From positions 1-64,000 of the forward strand of contig NZ_JXXU01000002.1 of assembly GCF_000967495.1 (NCBI RefSeq): a stretch of DNA of 64,000 nucleotides. Reading direction: 5' to 3'. The notes beneath the pieces were generated by a model. It was given only the letters and a program-made list of their open reading frames with translations, had not been told where the DNA came from and made no database searches. This stretch comes from Vibrio neptunius. GTDB taxonomy: Bacteria > Pseudomonadota > Gammaproteobacteria > Enterobacterales > Vibrionaceae. A program made the translations under genes and the position numbers. Numbering within the stretch: the first letter of the stretch is position 1; each line of letters starts with the position of its first letter. Shown here piece by piece: positions 52,644-64,000 of this stretch.

Positions 52644-53897
52644 ATGCAATTCTCTAAGTTTGGTGAAAAATTCAATCAGTATTCCGGTATCACGCGTTTA
52701 ATGGATGACTTAAACGACGGCCTGCGCACGCCAGGTGCGATCATGCTCGGAGGTGGTAACCCAGCCGCTATTCCAGCCATGCTCGAATACTTTCGCCAAG
52801 CCAGTGAGGGGATGCTCGCCAACGGGGACCTCGTGGCCGCCATGGCCAACTATGATGGCCCGCAAGGCAAAGACGCGTTTGTAAAAGCTCTGGCCAAGTT
52901 ATTAAAAGACACTTATGGCTGGAACATATCAGAAAAAAACATCAGCTTGACCAACGGCAGTCAGAGCGGCTTCTTTTATCTGTTCAACCTGCTAGCGGGT
53001 AAGCAGCCAGATGGCTCGCATAAGAAAATCTTGCTGCCTTTAGCGCCTGAATACATTGGCTACGGCGATGCAGGCGTTGATGAAGATATCTTTGTTTCTT
53101 ACCATCCAGAAATTGAAATGCTCGACAATGGCCTGTTTAAATACCACGTTGATTTCGAACAGCTCAAAGTCGATGACTCAGTTGCCGCCATTTGTGCATC
53201 ACGCCCAACCAACCCTACCGGCAACGTGCTCACTGATGAAGAAATCCATAAACTGGATAAACTGGCGCGCGAAAATAACATTCCGCTCATCATCGACAAT
53301 GCCTATGGCCTGCCATTCCCGAATATCATCTTTGAAGATGTTCAGCCATTCTGGAACGAAAATACCATCCTATGTATGAGCCTGTCTAAACTCGGCCTTC
53401 CAGGTGTACGTTGCGGGATTGTGATTGCCAGTGAAGAAGTGACTCAGGCCATGACCAATATGAATGGCATCATCAGTTTGGCTCCAGGGAGCCTGGGCCC
53501 TGCTTTGGGTCACTATATGATTAAGAATGATGACCTGCTGAATCTTAGCACCAATGTTATCAAACCATTTTACAAGCAAAAGTCTCAGCGAGCTGTCGAA
53601 CTGCTGCAAACGGCCATCACTGACTCACGTTTTCGCATTCACAAACCAGAAGGGGCGATGTTCCTATGGCTTTGGTTTGATGAGCTGCCAATCACCACTA
53701 TGGAGTTATATCAAAGACTGAAAGCACGCGGCGTGTTAATCGTGCCAGGTGAGTATTTCTTTATTGGTCAGGAAGATGACTGGGAGCACGCACACCAATG
53801 TCTGCGCATGAATTATGTCCAAGAAGACGAAATGATGCAGAAAGGTATCAAGATTATTGCTGAAGAAGTCGAGAAAGCTTACAACGAAAGTAAGTAG
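52644..53897 (+). CDS. avtA: Valine-pyruvate aminotransferase AvtA
   Basis: PLP fold-type I transaminase exchanging valine and alanine nitrogen. 417 residues: MLGGGNPAAIP (about 37-47), SLTNGSQSGFFYLFNLL (about 101-117), ASRPTNPTGNVLTDEE (about 188-203), PLP lysine in MSLSKLGLPGVRCGIVIAS (about 244-262) and final RMNYVQ. Complete and close to E. coli AvtA (417). Single gene here. Confidence 0.95.
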   Translation: MQFSKFGEKFNQYSGITRLMDDLNDGLRTPGAIMLGGGNPAAIPAMLEYFRQASEGMLANGDLVAAMANYDGPQGKDAFVKALAKLLKDTYGWNISEKNISLTNGSQSGFFYLFNLLAGKQPDGSHKKILLPLAPEYIGYGDAGVDEDIFVSYHPEIEMLDNGLFKYHVDFEQLKVDDSVAAICASRPTNPTGNVLTDEEIHKLDKLARENNIPLIIDNAYGLPFPNIIFEDVQPFWNENTILCMSLSKLGLPGVRCGIVIASEEVTQAMTNMNGIISLAPGSLGPALGHYMIKNDDLLNLSTNVIKPFYKQKSQRAVELLQTAITDSRFRIHKPEGAMFLWLWFDELPITTMELYQRLKARGVLIVPGEYFFIGQEDDWEHAHQCLRMNYVQEDEMMQKGIKIIAEEVEKAYNESK

Positions 53898-53938
53898 AGA
53901 TTCCCTACTCGGTCGTTCCTCCCTCTATGGAATGACAC
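53897..53938 (+). repeat. Dispersed REP-like element, copy 1
   Basis: Begins at the avtA stop. AGATTCCCTACTCGGTCGTT followed by CCTCCCTCTATGGAATGAC; the ends are roughly inverted (ATTCC/GGAAT). A related copy occurs at 54863-54905, 26 or more shared positions in about 40. I recall such intergenic palindromic elements ('GTCGTTCCTC...GATGAC') as common in vibrio genomes. Confidence 0.6.
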
Positions 53939-53954
53939 CGTAAATAGCCCAATA

Positions 53955-53984
53955 AAAAAGAGCACCTAGATGGTGCTCTTTCAC
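53955..53984. terminator. Terminator after avtA
   Basis: AAAGAGCACC-TAGAT-GGTGCTCTTT with flanking A-run: a perfect 10-bp stem that can serve avtA and, from the other strand, ibpA. Confidence 0.85.
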
Positions 53985-54119
53985 TCTTATTCCCGATATA
54001 TAGCCATTAACTCTAAATACAGCTAGGCGACAGAGAAATTCAGCCCTATGAGCATAGGGAACCTATGTGATTAGGGGAATTTATGCAGTCAACAACGCTG
54101 TGGCTTCAAATATGACGAG

Positions 54120-54554
54120 TTAACCTTCGATTAGGTTTTCGCCACCAATCGCAATCTTACGAGGTTGCATTGCTTCAGGGATTTCGCGCTTTAGGTCAAT
54201 GTGCAGCAGACCATTTTCCATGCTTGCACCCACCACTTTTACATAGTCTGCTAGCTGGAATTTACGCTCGAAATCACGCTCTGCGATACCTTGATACACG
54301 TATTGCTTCTCTTCTTCTGATTTGCGCTCACCCTTAACAATCAGCATGTTTTCTTTTTGAGTAAGGTCTAGCTGCTCTTCAGCAAAGCCTGCAACTGCCA
54401 TAGTAATACGGTAGTTGTTCTCATCTTTTTGCTCGATATTGTATGGAGGGTAACCGCCAGAAGTGTTCTTCGAAGTGTTCGCTTCCATCATGTTGAATAG
54501 ACGATCGAAGCCAATTGCGTTGCGGTAAAGTGGAGTGAAATCTACAGTTCTCAT
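54120..54554 (-). CDS. ibpA: Small heat-shock protein IbpA
   Basis: A 144-residue Hsp20/alpha-crystallin chaperone that holds aggregating proteins for DnaK/ClpB. Starts [20 protein letters not shown], alpha-crystallin domain (about 37-125) with [20 protein letters not shown] (about 40-59) and the C-terminal anchoring segment [14 protein letters not shown] with the I-x-I-type motif. GAGGA lies six bases before the ATG inside a possible thermometer stem. A sigma-32 promoter is 246 bp upstream. Confidence 0.95.
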   Translation of the reverse strand: MRTVDFTPLYRNAIGFDRLFNMMEANTSKNTSGGYPPYNIEQKDENNYRITMAVAGFAEEQLDLTQKENMLIVKGERKSEEEKQYVYQGIAERDFERKFQLADYVKVVGASMENGLLHIDLKREIPEAMQPRKIAIGGENLIEG

Positions 54555-54793
54555 AATGCTATCCTCATAGTAAGCAATAGTCTTAGCCGTGAGTTTGCGC
54601 GGATCTATCTTGTACAGGTCCTTGCCGACTAAGGGATTCGTTCACTACTCCTCGGGTTCTTTTGACTCTGGGACGTAGCTACAAATCAATTCAATTGTGT
54701 GCCTCTAAAGTCATCCTCTCCTGAGCGATACCTTATCAGCGATCCAGAGGTTCTGTTTCTTCTCTTCTTGAGCAAGACAGCTTCCCTCTTCAA
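54555..54793 (-). promoter_or_regulatory. Long ibpA 5' leader, possible ROSE-type RNA thermometer
   Basis: Between the predicted transcription start (about 54793) and the ATG is a leader of about 239 nt. Next to the start the mRNA reads ATTGCTTACTATGAGGATAGC, where TTGCT faces the Shine-Dalgarno GAGGA across a short loop, the hallmark of ROSE thermometers found before ibpA in E. coli (about 90-nt leader there). The leader is longer than usual and also has a mini-ORF with AGGAG (ATGACTTTAGAGGCACACAA, then stop). Folding was not computed. Confidence 0.5.
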
Positions 54794-54799
54794 CAATAG

Positions 54800-54828
54800 A
54801 TATGTGGTTAGAGCAAATTAGTTTCAAG
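54800..54828 (-). promoter_or_regulatory. Sigma-32 (heat-shock) promoter of ibpA
   Basis: Reverse strand CTTGAAA (54828-54822), a 14-bp spacer and CCACATAT (54807-54800) match the E. coli sigma-32 consensus CTTGAAA-N13-17-CCCCATNT at 14 of 15 defined bases. Confidence 0.85.
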
Positions 54829-54862
54829 GGATCCGAATTAAAAAATTTTCAATGTGCTTTTA

Positions 54863-54905
54863 GAGATCCCCAACTCAGTCGTTCCTCCTTCTTGAGGATG
54901 ACATC
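54863..54905 (+). repeat. Dispersed REP-like element, copy 2
   Basis: AGATCCCCAACTCAGTCGTT then CCTCCTTCTTGAGGATGAC; same family as 53897-53938 and in the same orientation. The ends GATCC/GGATGAC are imperfectly inverted. The two copies flank the ibpA transcription unit. Confidence 0.6.
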
Positions 54906-54941
54906 CCAAGCATTTGAAAAATAATTAAAATATCGAAAACA

Positions 54942-54972
54942 AAAAAGACCGTCATTTCTGACAGTCTTTTAA
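54942..54972. terminator. Terminator downstream of gyrB
   Basis: AAAGACCGTCA-TTTC-TGACAGTCTTT with A6 before and T/A after; read from the reverse strand it ends in TTTTTTG and so suits the leftward gyrB transcript, about 125 bp beyond its stop. Confidence 0.8.
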
Positions 54973-55096
54973 AACAATTTTAGTTTTTTGAGACGAAGCT
55001 ATTTCGTTTTAGTTCAAGGAAGAGGCGCGGAGCATACGAAGGTATGTGAGCACCTCTGACACAGAAATTAAGCGAAAGAGCGAAGTATCAAAGATA

Positions 55097-57517
<2,421 letters not shown>

Positions 57518-57527
57518 TTATCTTCCA

Positions 57528-58610
57528 CTATATATTTTGTTCTATTGTGCCATGTTCCACATGGAACATCCTGCCATTTTCGTCCAACATGTCGGCGATT
57601 TGGCTTTCTGTAATAGAACTGACAAAAACTTGCGCCCCCGTCTCCTTCAAGCAGTCTGCTAGACGCTTACGACGTTGACTATCTAATTCAGAGGCAAAGT
57701 CATCAATTAAGTAGATACATTGCTTGCCGGTCATCTCAGTGAGGTGTTGACCCTGCGCCACGCGCAGTGCACACACCATGAGCTTGAGCTGACCTCGTGA
57801 CAGAACATCCTCAACCGGAGTCCCGTTCACTTTAATTTTTAAATCGGCTTTATTCGGACCACTAAAGGTGTAACCCAGTGCCTGATCCCGCTCAAAATTG
57901 TTCTCAAGAATAGCCTGATAAGGTGTGTTCTTATCCCATCCTCGGTAATACTTCAGCTGGATCTCAAATTCGGGGAGAAATGTCTGACAGATTTCCGTGG
58001 CTTTCTCGGTCATCTGTTCAACATATGTGGCTCGCCACTGGCTGATGTTTTCAGCCAGCCTTGCCATCTCCTGATCCCAATACGACAGCTCACGATAGCT
58101 GGTGGCCGTTTTTAACAACGCATTGCGCTGTTTATTCAGACGCTTAAACCGCCCCCAAGCATCATAGAAAGCCGACTCAGTGTGAAACACACCCCAGTCG
58201 ATAAATGCTCGGCGATGTTTGGGGCCATCCGTTAGTAAATCAAACCCTTCCGGATGGATCAATTGCAGTGGCAGAACCTGTGCCAATTGAGCCAGTTTTT
58301 GTCCGGATTGACCGCCTATTTTAACCTCTGTTGAGCCATCACGCTGCTTATTAATGCCAATTGGTAGCTCAAATTGATCCGAGTTCAAAAAACGGCCGTG
58401 TACAAATAGCTCCTCACAGTCATTTTGGATGACTCGCCCTGTTAAGGAGCTTTTAAAAGAGCGGCCGTGGCCAAGCAAGTAGATGGCTTCCAGAACACTG
58501 GTTTTGCCGCTGCCGTTCGGACCTATAAGAAAGTTAAAGCCTGCTGATAGTTCAATATCACAGGCTTTAATGTTGCGAAACTGCTGAATAATAAGACGTG
58601 AAAGCGGCAT
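57528..58610 (-). CDS. recF: DNA repair protein RecF
   Basis: SMC-like ATPase loading RecA at single-strand gaps with RecO/RecR. 360 residues: Walker [18 protein letters not shown] (about 30-46), signature [13 protein letters not shown] (about 270-282) and Walker [13 protein letters not shown] (about 302-313). It follows dnaN with a 1-bp gap and ends 13 bp before gyrB, the standard replication cluster. Confidence 0.97.
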   Translation of the reverse strand: MPLSRLIIQQFRNIKACDIELSAGFNFLIGPNGSGKTSVLEAIYLLGHGRSFKSSLTGRVIQNDCEELFVHGRFLNSDQFELPIGINKQRDGSTEVKIGGQSGQKLAQLAQVLPLQLIHPEGFDLLTDGPKHRRAFIDWGVFHTESAFYDAWGRFKRLNKQRNALLKTATSYRELSYWDQEMARLAENISQWRATYVEQMTEKATEICQTFLPEFEIQLKYYRGWDKNTPYQAILENNFERDQALGYTFSGPNKADLKIKVNGTPVEDVLSRGQLKLMVCALRVAQGQHLTEMTGKQCIYLIDDFASELDSQRRKRLADCLKETGAQVFVSSITESQIADMLDENGRMFHVEHGTIEQNI

Positions 58611-58611
58611 G

Positions 58612-59712
58612 CTAGAGTCGAATCGGCATTACCACATACATAGCGCCGTCGTCGTCCACGTTTTCAATCATGGCACTGGCGTTAGCGTCTGACATCGACA
58701 CGCGCACTTTTTCACAACGCAGAGTATTTAATACATCCAAGACATAGCTGACATTAAAGCCAATCTCAATTGGCTCACCTTCGAAGCTGACATCCAACAT
58801 CTCTTCCGCTTCTTCTTGCTCCGGGTTGTTGGCGGTAATACGCATTTCCGTATCCGCTAAGTTAACGCGCACCCCACGGAATTTTTCATTCGATAAAATA
58901 GCGGCACGCGAGAAGGCCTGACGTAGCTCATCACATTCCGCTTCAAGCGTTTTGGTCGTCGTTTGTGGCATCACGCGACGGTAGTCCGGGAAACGACCAT
59001 CAACCAGTTTAGAAGTAAAGACAAAGTTGTTCACTTCTGCACGAACATTAGAACTACCAATTTGCAATGTAACAGGCTGCTCAGGCGCATCCAGCAACTT
59101 AACCAATTCCAGTACACCTTTACGTGGCACAATGATTTGCTGCTGAGCAAAGTCCGCCCCTAGTTGAACCTGAGATACCGCCATACGGTGGCCATCAGTG
59201 GCAACACTGCGTAGTATCGTACCATCAATCTCAAACAACATGCCGTTGAGGTAGTAACGTACGTCTTGGTTTGCCATCGAGAATTGAGTTTTCTCAATTA
59301 ATCCGCGTAATTCACCTTGAGTCAGCGAGACTTCGACTTCACTCTGCCAGTCTTCAATGTTCGGAAAATCGTTGGCAGGTAAAGTAGATAGAGAAAATCG
59401 GCTGCGTCCAGAACGAACTTGAACTCGGTCGCCTTCTAAAACAAAGGTAATAACAGAATCGTCAGGCAGACCACGACAGATATCCAAAAATTTACGCGAG
59501 GGAACGGTCACACTGCCCGCTTCAAAATCGCCTTCCAAAGCGACACGGCTGATAAGCTCGACTTCCAAGTCTGTTGCTGTCATAGACAACATGTTGTCTT
59601 CAACTTTCAGTAACAGGTTACCCAAAATAGGAAGAGTTGGACGACCACCTAATGCGCCAGACACTTGCTGGAGCGGTTTAAGTAAGTGGTTACGTTCAAT
59701 GGAAAATTTCAT
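58612..59712 (-). CDS. dnaN: DNA polymerase III sliding clamp (beta)
   Basis: Forms the dimeric ring that tethers polymerase III to DNA. 366 residues with three clamp domains (about 1-122, 128-245, 246-366), same length as E. coli beta; [20 protein letters not shown] start and VMPIRL end (C-terminal MPxRL) are conserved. Second in the dnaA-dnaN-recF-gyrB operon. Confidence 0.98.
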   Translation of the reverse strand: MKFSIERNHLLKPLQQVSGALGGRPTLPILGNLLLKVEDNMLSMTATDLEVELISRVALEGDFEAGSVTVPSRKFLDICRGLPDDSVITFVLEGDRVQVRSGRSRFSLSTLPANDFPNIEDWQSEVEVSLTQGELRGLIEKTQFSMANQDVRYYLNGMLFEIDGTILRSVATDGHRMAVSQVQLGADFAQQQIIVPRKGVLELVKLLDAPEQPVTLQIGSSNVRAEVNNFVFTSKLVDGRFPDYRRVMPQTTTKTLEAECDELRQAFSRAAILSNEKFRGVRVNLADTEMRITANNPEQEEAEEMLDVSFEGEPIEIGFNVSYVLDVLNTLRCEKVRVSMSDANASAMIENVDDDGAMYVVMPIRL

Positions 59713-59781
59713 AGTACGCTCTTATCAGAATTCGTTTAACTAATACGGTATGATTCTATTTAGTGCTTAGAATACTGTGAT

Positions 59782-61188
59782 TTAAGAAGAAAGGGTACGA
59801 ATCAGGTTAGAATAATCTTCTTTGATGTCGTGACTCTCTTCGCGCAATTGTTCGATTTTTCGGCAAGCATGTAATACGGTAGTATGGTCTCTACCACCAA
59901 AAGCATCGCCAATTTCAGGCAAGCTGTGGTTAGTCAGCTCTTTCGCAAGCGCCATTGCTAATTGACGCGGGCGAGCAACCGAACGCGAACGACGCTTAGA
60001 CAGCAGATCAGCGACTTTAATCTTGTAGTATTCCGCCACCGTCTTTTGAATGTTATCGATCGTTACCAGTTTTTCTTGTAGAGCCAATAAGTCCCGCAAT
60101 GCTTCACGAACAAAGTCTATGGTGATTGGGCGACCAGTAAAATTAGCATTCGCAATCACGCGGTTTAAAGCGCCTTCCAATTCGCGAACATTCGAGCGCA
60201 GTCGCTTGGCGATAAAAAATGCGACTTCATCAGCAAGGTGGATTTGATGATCTTCGGCCTTTTTCATCAAAATCGCGACGCGGGTTTCCAGTTCAGGCGG
60301 TTCGATCGCCACCGTCAATCCCCAACCAAAGCGAGACTTTAAGCGATCTTCTACACCATTGATCTCTTTGGGATAACGGTCAGACGTCAAAATGATCTGT
60401 TGATTGCCTTCTAAAAGCGCATTAAAGGTATGGAAGAATTCTTCCTGAGAACGCTCTTTGTTGGCAAAGAATTGGATATCATCGATCAACAGGGCATCAA
60501 CACTGCGGTAGTAACGTTTAAACTCTTCAATCGCGTTGTTTTGTAGCGCTTTTACCATGTCCTGAACAAATCGCTCCGAGTGCATGTAGACTACTTTAGC
60601 ATTTGGCTTGTTATCCACAATCGCATTGCCAACTGCATGCAGCAAGTGCGTTTTACCTAAGCCCGTGCCACCGTAGAGGAATAATGGATTGTACGCTGCA
60701 CCTGGATTATCTGCTACCTGACGAGCGGCGGCTAAACCGAGTTGGTTTGATTTACCTTCAACGAAGTTGTTGAACTTGTGCTTAATATTCACATTTGAAC
60801 GGTGGTTGATTTCTGCCACCTGCTGCTCGTCATCATCCCACGTTTTATGCACTGGTTTACGCGCTTGGAGCTGAGCGGGTGCCGAAGATTCTGCCGCCAC
60901 ATCAGCAGGCGTGCGCTTGGGCGCTGGCTTAGATGCAGAAACAGGGCGACTCCCCACTTCAAAACGTAGACTCGGAATGTCATTGCCGCAGTATTCCTGC
61001 AACAAACGATTAATGCTGTTGAGGTAACGATCGCGAACCCAATCCATCACAAAGCGATTAGGTGCGAATAAAGTGAGAGTATTGTCATTGAGCTCCGCTT
61101 GTAACGGACGTACCCACATACTGAATTCTGTAGCTGGTAGCTCTTCTTGAAGCTGCTGCATACATTGCAACCAAAGCGAAGATGACAC
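59782..61188 (-). CDS. dnaA: Chromosomal replication initiator DnaA
   Basis: Binds DnaA boxes and opens oriC. 468 residues: N-terminal domain ([20 protein letters not shown]), Pro/Ala-rich linker (about 83-125), AAA+ with Walker [12 protein letters not shown] (about 173-183) and [11 protein letters not shown] (about 232-242), and C-terminal box-binding [14 protein letters not shown] (about 430-443). I chose GTG 61188, preceded by GGGGG four bases away and giving the conserved (M)SSSLWLQC start; a TTG at 61203 would add five residues. Upstream is GATC-rich with a DnaA box. Confidence 0.96.
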   Translation of the reverse strand: MSSSLWLQCMQQLQEELPATEFSMWVRPLQAELNDNTLTLFAPNRFVMDWVRDRYLNSINRLLQEYCGNDIPSLRFEVGSRPVSASKPAPKRTPADVAAESSAPAQLQARKPVHKTWDDDEQQVAEINHRSNVNIKHKFNNFVEGKSNQLGLAAARQVADNPGAAYNPLFLYGGTGLGKTHLLHAVGNAIVDNKPNAKVVYMHSERFVQDMVKALQNNAIEEFKRYYRSVDALLIDDIQFFANKERSQEEFFHTFNALLEGNQQIILTSDRYPKEINGVEDRLKSRFGWGLTVAIEPPELETRVAILMKKAEDHQIHLADEVAFFIAKRLRSNVRELEGALNRVIANANFTGRPITIDFVREALRDLLALQEKLVTIDNIQKTVAEYYKIKVADLLSKRRSRSVARPRQLAMALAKELTNHSLPEIGDAFGGRDHTTVLHACRKIEQLREESHDIKEDYSNLIRTLSS

Positions 61189-61210
61189 GGTGCCCCCACT
61201 CAAAGTTAAT

Positions 61211-61389
61211 GATCGAAAAAGATTGGCAATTTTACCTGTTGATAACCAAGATCGCCAGCAAATGATCGACGATCCAGTGAATAAGATCTAAGTTATTCAC
61301 AATATTTACGTCATTATCCGCTAGATCAACACAAGCTACCCTATTCTTACTCACATAAGGATCCACATTTGCGCTTTTTCTCACAGATC
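61211..61389. promoter_or_regulatory. dnaA control region: eight GATC sites
   Basis: GATC at 61211, 61250, 61264, 61271, 61285, 61324, 61360 and 61386: eight in 179 bp (about 0.7 expected). In E. coli the dnaA promoter is GATC-rich and sequestered by SeqA after firing. The 61204-61605 gap otherwise holds the DnaA box below and the promoters of dnaA (leftward) and of the ABC-transporter operon (rightward). Confidence 0.75.
61293..61301 (+). promoter_or_regulatory. DnaA box in the dnaA upstream region
   Basis: TTATTCACA matches the consensus TTATNCACA exactly; about 105 bp upstream of the dnaA start. Suggests autoregulation. Only this one good match was found by eye here. Confidence 0.7.
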
Positions 61390-61605
61390 CGTCATCTGGT
61401 GATAAGTCTGTGAATCAAGCTTTTGTAAGATGTTATTTTATTCCGAACTCTTCTCTTGATTTTTTGCTACGTCTCAATCCATACACTGGCGACTGATTCA
61501 TACATTATCTTATTCCACAGACGTCTAGGTTATTGCTCTTGGTTATTTATCTAATTAACTAAAGTGACAGTAGTATTTGTGTCCATAAAACTATGGAGTT
61601 GTACT

Positions 61606-62352
61606 ATGAAAAACTGGATTAAAGCTGCTGTAGCAGTAGTTGCACTTTCTGCTGCAACGGTTCAAGCCGCCACTGAAGTTAAAGTCGGAATGTCTGGACG
61701 CTACTTCCCCTTCACTTTCGTTCAGCAAGACAAGCTGCAAGGCTTTGAAGTGGACCTGTGGGATGAAATCGGTAAGCGTAACGATTACAAAGTGGAGTAC
61801 GTCACAGCAAACTTCTCTGGTTTGTTTGGTCTGTTAGAGACAGGTCGTATCGATACGATTTCAAACCAAATCACAATGACGGACGCGCGTAAGGCCAAAT
61901 ACCTTTTCGCCGACCCTTACGTTATTGATGGTGCCCAGATAACGGTTCGCAAAGACAACGACAGTATCCAAGGTATTAAAGATCTGGAAGGCAAGACAGT
62001 GGCCGTGAACCTAGGTTCAAACTTTGAACAGTTGCTACGCAACTACGACAAAGATGGCAAGATTAAGATCAAGACTTACGATACTGGTATCGAACACGAT
62101 GTGGCACTCGGTCGTGCGGATGCTTTTGTTATGGACCGTCTGTCCGCACTTGAGCTAATAAAGAAAACTGGCCTTCCACTACAATTGGCTGGTAAACCTT
62201 TTGAGACGATTCAAAACGCTTGGCCTTTCGTTGACAATGACAACGGCAAAAAGCTTCAGGCTGAAGTCAATAAAGCACTGGCTGAAATGCGTGCTGACGG
62301 TACACTAGAAAAAATTTCTCAGAAGTGGTTTGGGGCTGATATTACTGAATAA
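61606..62352 (+). CDS. Amino-acid ABC transporter substrate-binding protein
   Basis: A 248-residue periplasmic binding protein of the SBP_bac_3 family. Signal peptide MKNWIKAAVAVVALSAATVQ (cleaved after AA near 22), then VKVGMSGRYFPFTFVQQDKL and GFEVDLWDEIGKR (about 46-58), typical of polar amino-acid or cystine binders. ATG 61606 has GGAG eight bases upstream; the 61564 start would block the signal peptide. The rightward operon with permease and ATPase lies next to dnaA as in V. cholerae. Ligand unknown. Confidence 0.9.
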   Translation: MKNWIKAAVAVVALSAATVQAATEVKVGMSGRYFPFTFVQQDKLQGFEVDLWDEIGKRNDYKVEYVTANFSGLFGLLETGRIDTISNQITMTDARKAKYLFADPYVIDGAQITVRKDNDSIQGIKDLEGKTVAVNLGSNFEQLLRNYDKDGKIKIKTYDTGIEHDVALGRADAFVMDRLSALELIKKTGLPLQLAGKPFETIQNAWPFVDNDNGKKLQAEVNKALAEMRADGTLEKISQKWFGADITE

Positions 62353-62404
62353 CCACTCTTGAGTATCGCCCGTCCGTTTGAGACACTCAATCGGATTTGC
62401 TCTT

Positions 62405-62446
62405 AACCCACTGCTCTCCTTCCTTTGCAGTGGGTTTTGCTTTTGT
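62405..62446 (+). terminator. Partial terminator between binding protein and permease genes
   Basis: AACCCACTGC and GCAGTGGGTT form a 10-bp stem followed by TTGCTTTT, 53 bp after the binding-protein stop. It likely lowers transcript for the permease and ATPase, giving the usual excess of binding protein. Confidence 0.75.
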
Positions 62447-62476
62447 ATACAGGCCTATTTTTCACTGGGATACGTT

Positions 62477-63148
62477 ATGGGATTCGATTTTAACTACATG
62501 CTGAACCTGATGCCAATACTGCTCAAGTATTTGGGCACCACCATGGAAATGGCGACATGGGGTTTAGTATTTTCACTGATTTTAGCCGTCATTTTAGCGA
62601 ACATCCGTGTATTTCGCGTTCCTGTACTTGATCAGTTGAGCCAACTCTACATCAGCTTCTTCCGTGGAACACCACTGCTGGTTCAGCTATTTTTGCTTTA
62701 TTACGGCTTACCACAGATTTTTCCATTCCTCGTCGGTTTGGATGCGTTCGGCGCGGCTGTGATTGGTTTGACCCTGCACTTTGCTGCCTACATGGCCGAG
62801 AGCATCCGCGCCGCGATCATTGGTATCGATCGTAGTCAGATGGAAGCCAGCCTTTCAGTGGGTATGACAACGACACAGGCGATGCGTCGAGTGATCTTAC
62901 CGCAAGCAACTCGTGTGGCTCTGCCATCATTGATGAACTACTTCATTGATATGATCAAATCAACCTCTCTAGCCTTTACACTAGGTGTGGCCGAGATAAT
63001 GGCAAAAGCGCAGATGGAAGCTTCTTCAAGTTTCCGCTTTTTCGAGGCCTTCCTTGCAGTCGCTTTGATTTACTGGGGCGTTGTAGTAATACTGACTCGC
63101 GTGCAAATCTGGGCAGAAGCTAAGTTGAATAAGGCATACGTAAGATGA
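62477..63148 (+). CDS. Amino-acid ABC transporter permease
   Basis: A 223-residue inner-membrane permease of the HisMQ type, with about five helices and the EAA loop EASLSVGMTTTQAMRRVILP (about 137-156), which docks the ATPase. I chose ATG 62477 (MGFDFNYMLNLMP), GGGA six bases upstream; the 62378 frame start adds 33 unlikely residues and crosses the hairpin. The ATPase start overlaps its stop (ATGA). Confidence 0.9.
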   Translation: MGFDFNYMLNLMPILLKYLGTTMEMATWGLVFSLILAVILANIRVFRVPVLDQLSQLYISFFRGTPLLVQLFLLYYGLPQIFPFLVGLDAFGAAVIGLTLHFAAYMAESIRAAIIGIDRSQMEASLSVGMTTTQAMRRVILPQATRVALPSLMNYFIDMIKSTSLAFTLGVAEIMAKAQMEASSSFRFFEAFLAVALIYWGVVVILTRVQIWAEAKLNKAYVR

Positions 63149-63882
63149 TCAAGTTAGACAACATTCACAAACGCTTTGGTGAGACGCAAGTCCTTAAAGG
63201 CATCGATCTCGACATCAAACAAGGCGAGATTATCGTCATTATCGGCTCTAGCGGTACGGGTAAATCTACCCTGCTGCGCACGGTGAATTTTCTAGAAAAT
63301 GCCGATAAAGGCGTCATCACCATTGATGACGTCAGCGTGGATACTGAAAAGCATACTAAAGCGGAAGTATTGGCTCTGCGCCGTAAGACAGGGTTTGTTT
63401 TCCAGAACTACGCCTTGTTTGCCCATATGACCGCCCGTCAGAATATTGCTGAAGGCCTCATCACCGTCCGCGGCTGGAAGAAAGACCAAGCATTGGTACG
63501 CGCTCAGCAGATTCTTGACGACATCGGCCTTGGCGATAAAGGAGACAGTTATCCAGCAGCGCTGTCTGGTGGCCAGCAGCAACGTGTGGGTATCGGACGT
63601 GCGATGGCACTGCAACCTGAGTTATTGCTGTTTGACGAACCGACCTCAGCACTGGACCCAGAATGGGTTGGCGAAGTTCTTCAGTTAATGAAGGAGTTAG
63701 CAACTAAACACCAAACCATGCTGGTGGTCACACACGAAATGCAGTTCGCCCGAGAAGTGGCGGATCGCGTGCTCTTTATGGCGGAAGGCAATATCGTTGA
63801 GCAAGGCTCTCCACAGGATATCTTTAATAATCCACAGGATCCTCGTTTACAGAGATTCCTTCGCCAAGTAGGTGCTGAGTAA
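63145..63882 (+). CDS. Amino-acid ABC transporter ATP-binding protein
   Basis: A 245-residue polar-amino-acid uptake ATPase (GlnQ/HisP type): Walker A GSSGTGKST (about 34-42), Q-loop FVFQNYALF (about 84-92), signature LSGGQQQRVGIGRAMAL (about 136-152), Walker B LLLFDEPTSALDPE (about 156-169) and switch VTHEMQFA (about 192-199). Works as a homodimer with the permease before it. Confidence 0.95.
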   Translation: MIKLDNIHKRFGETQVLKGIDLDIKQGEIIVIIGSSGTGKSTLLRTVNFLENADKGVITIDDVSVDTEKHTKAEVLALRRKTGFVFQNYALFAHMTARQNIAEGLITVRGWKKDQALVRAQQILDDIGLGDKGDSYPAALSGGQQQRVGIGRAMALQPELLLFDEPTSALDPEWVGEVLQLMKELATKHQTMLVVTHEMQFAREVADRVLFMAEGNIVEQGSPQDIFNNPQDPRLQRFLRQVGAE

Positions 63883-63909
63883 AGATCATCAAAGAAGATC
63901 GCTTGATCC

Positions 63910-63937
63910 TTGAGATTTTGCTCACACTACGTATAAT
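63910..63937 (+). promoter_or_regulatory. Probable rpmH-rnpA promoter
   Basis: TTGAGA (63910-63915), 16-bp spacer, perfect TATAAT (63932-63937) and a GC-rich discriminator, reading right out of the window. In vibrios the next genes in this place are rpmH (L34), rnpA, yidC and mnmE on the way to oriC1. The gene itself is not in the window. Confidence 0.65.
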
Positions 63938-64000
63938 CGCTCGGCCGGAATTTAGCAGTTGCTCAATGATTGACACTTTGTGTGACTGTGATTACAATTC

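Overview
The window is a chromosomal segment of a Vibrio (Vibrionaceae), next to the chromosome 1 replication origin. The gene order rrn promoter-yrdA-yrdB-aroE-hemF-tsaC / purEK / yrdD-smg-dprA / def-fmt-rsmB-trkA-trkH, then yihD-ccoG-srkA-dsbA, comM, ilvGMEDA, glyQS, avtA, ibpA and gyrB-recF-dnaN-dnaA, matches as I recall it the dnaA-proximal part of Vibrio chromosome 1. The last 60 bases carry what looks like the rpmH-rnpA promoter, so oriC1 should lie a few genes beyond the right edge. I cannot name the species from sequence alone.

Region 1 (1-18.2 kb) is core genome: the P1 promoter of an rRNA operon firing leftward out of the window, then tRNA/rRNA modification and translation genes (tsaC, def, fmt, rsmB), shikimate, haem and purine genes (PurR box over the purE promoter), DNA uptake (dprA), potassium uptake (trkAH) and the cytochrome oxidase assembly factor ccoG. 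A short stretch at 15.7-16.16 kb holds clustered GATC sites, a foldable RNA segment and an unlisted 55-codon ORF ending at a strong terminator.

Region 2 (18,220-32,875) is one integrated element of about 14.6 kb. It is a tailless-phage prophage of the PM2/corticovirus type, bounded by a 15-bp direct repeat made from the ccoG terminator hairpin. From the right end it carries a tyrosine integrase, a LexA-like repressor with a Mu-type HTH, and a leftward operon with Cox-like regulator, HUH replication initiator, packaging ATPase (P9-like), double-jelly-roll capsid protein (P2-like), many tiny membrane proteins, a tail-fibre-like spike with chaperone, a virion muramidase-like protein and holin-like proteins. 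Between attL and the end of that operon, facing the other way, is a three-gene cargo operon: a two-helix SLATT-like membrane protein, a 37-kDa nucleoid-associated-like protein (NA37/YejK) and a RelA/SpoT-type alarmone synthetase. This looks like a nucleotide-signalling anti-phage or abortive-infection module and is the most interesting content of the window.

Region 3 (32.9-64 kb) is core genome again: srkA-dsbA, comM, ilvGMEDA behind an Ile/Leu/Val leader-peptide attenuator, acuI, tusA, the manganese exporter mneA behind a yybP-ykoY (Mn2+) riboswitch, glyQS, avtA, the small heat-shock gene ibpA with a sigma-32 promoter and a long leader, the gyrB-recF-dnaN-dnaA replication cluster with a GATC-rich dnaA control region, and an amino-acid ABC transporter.
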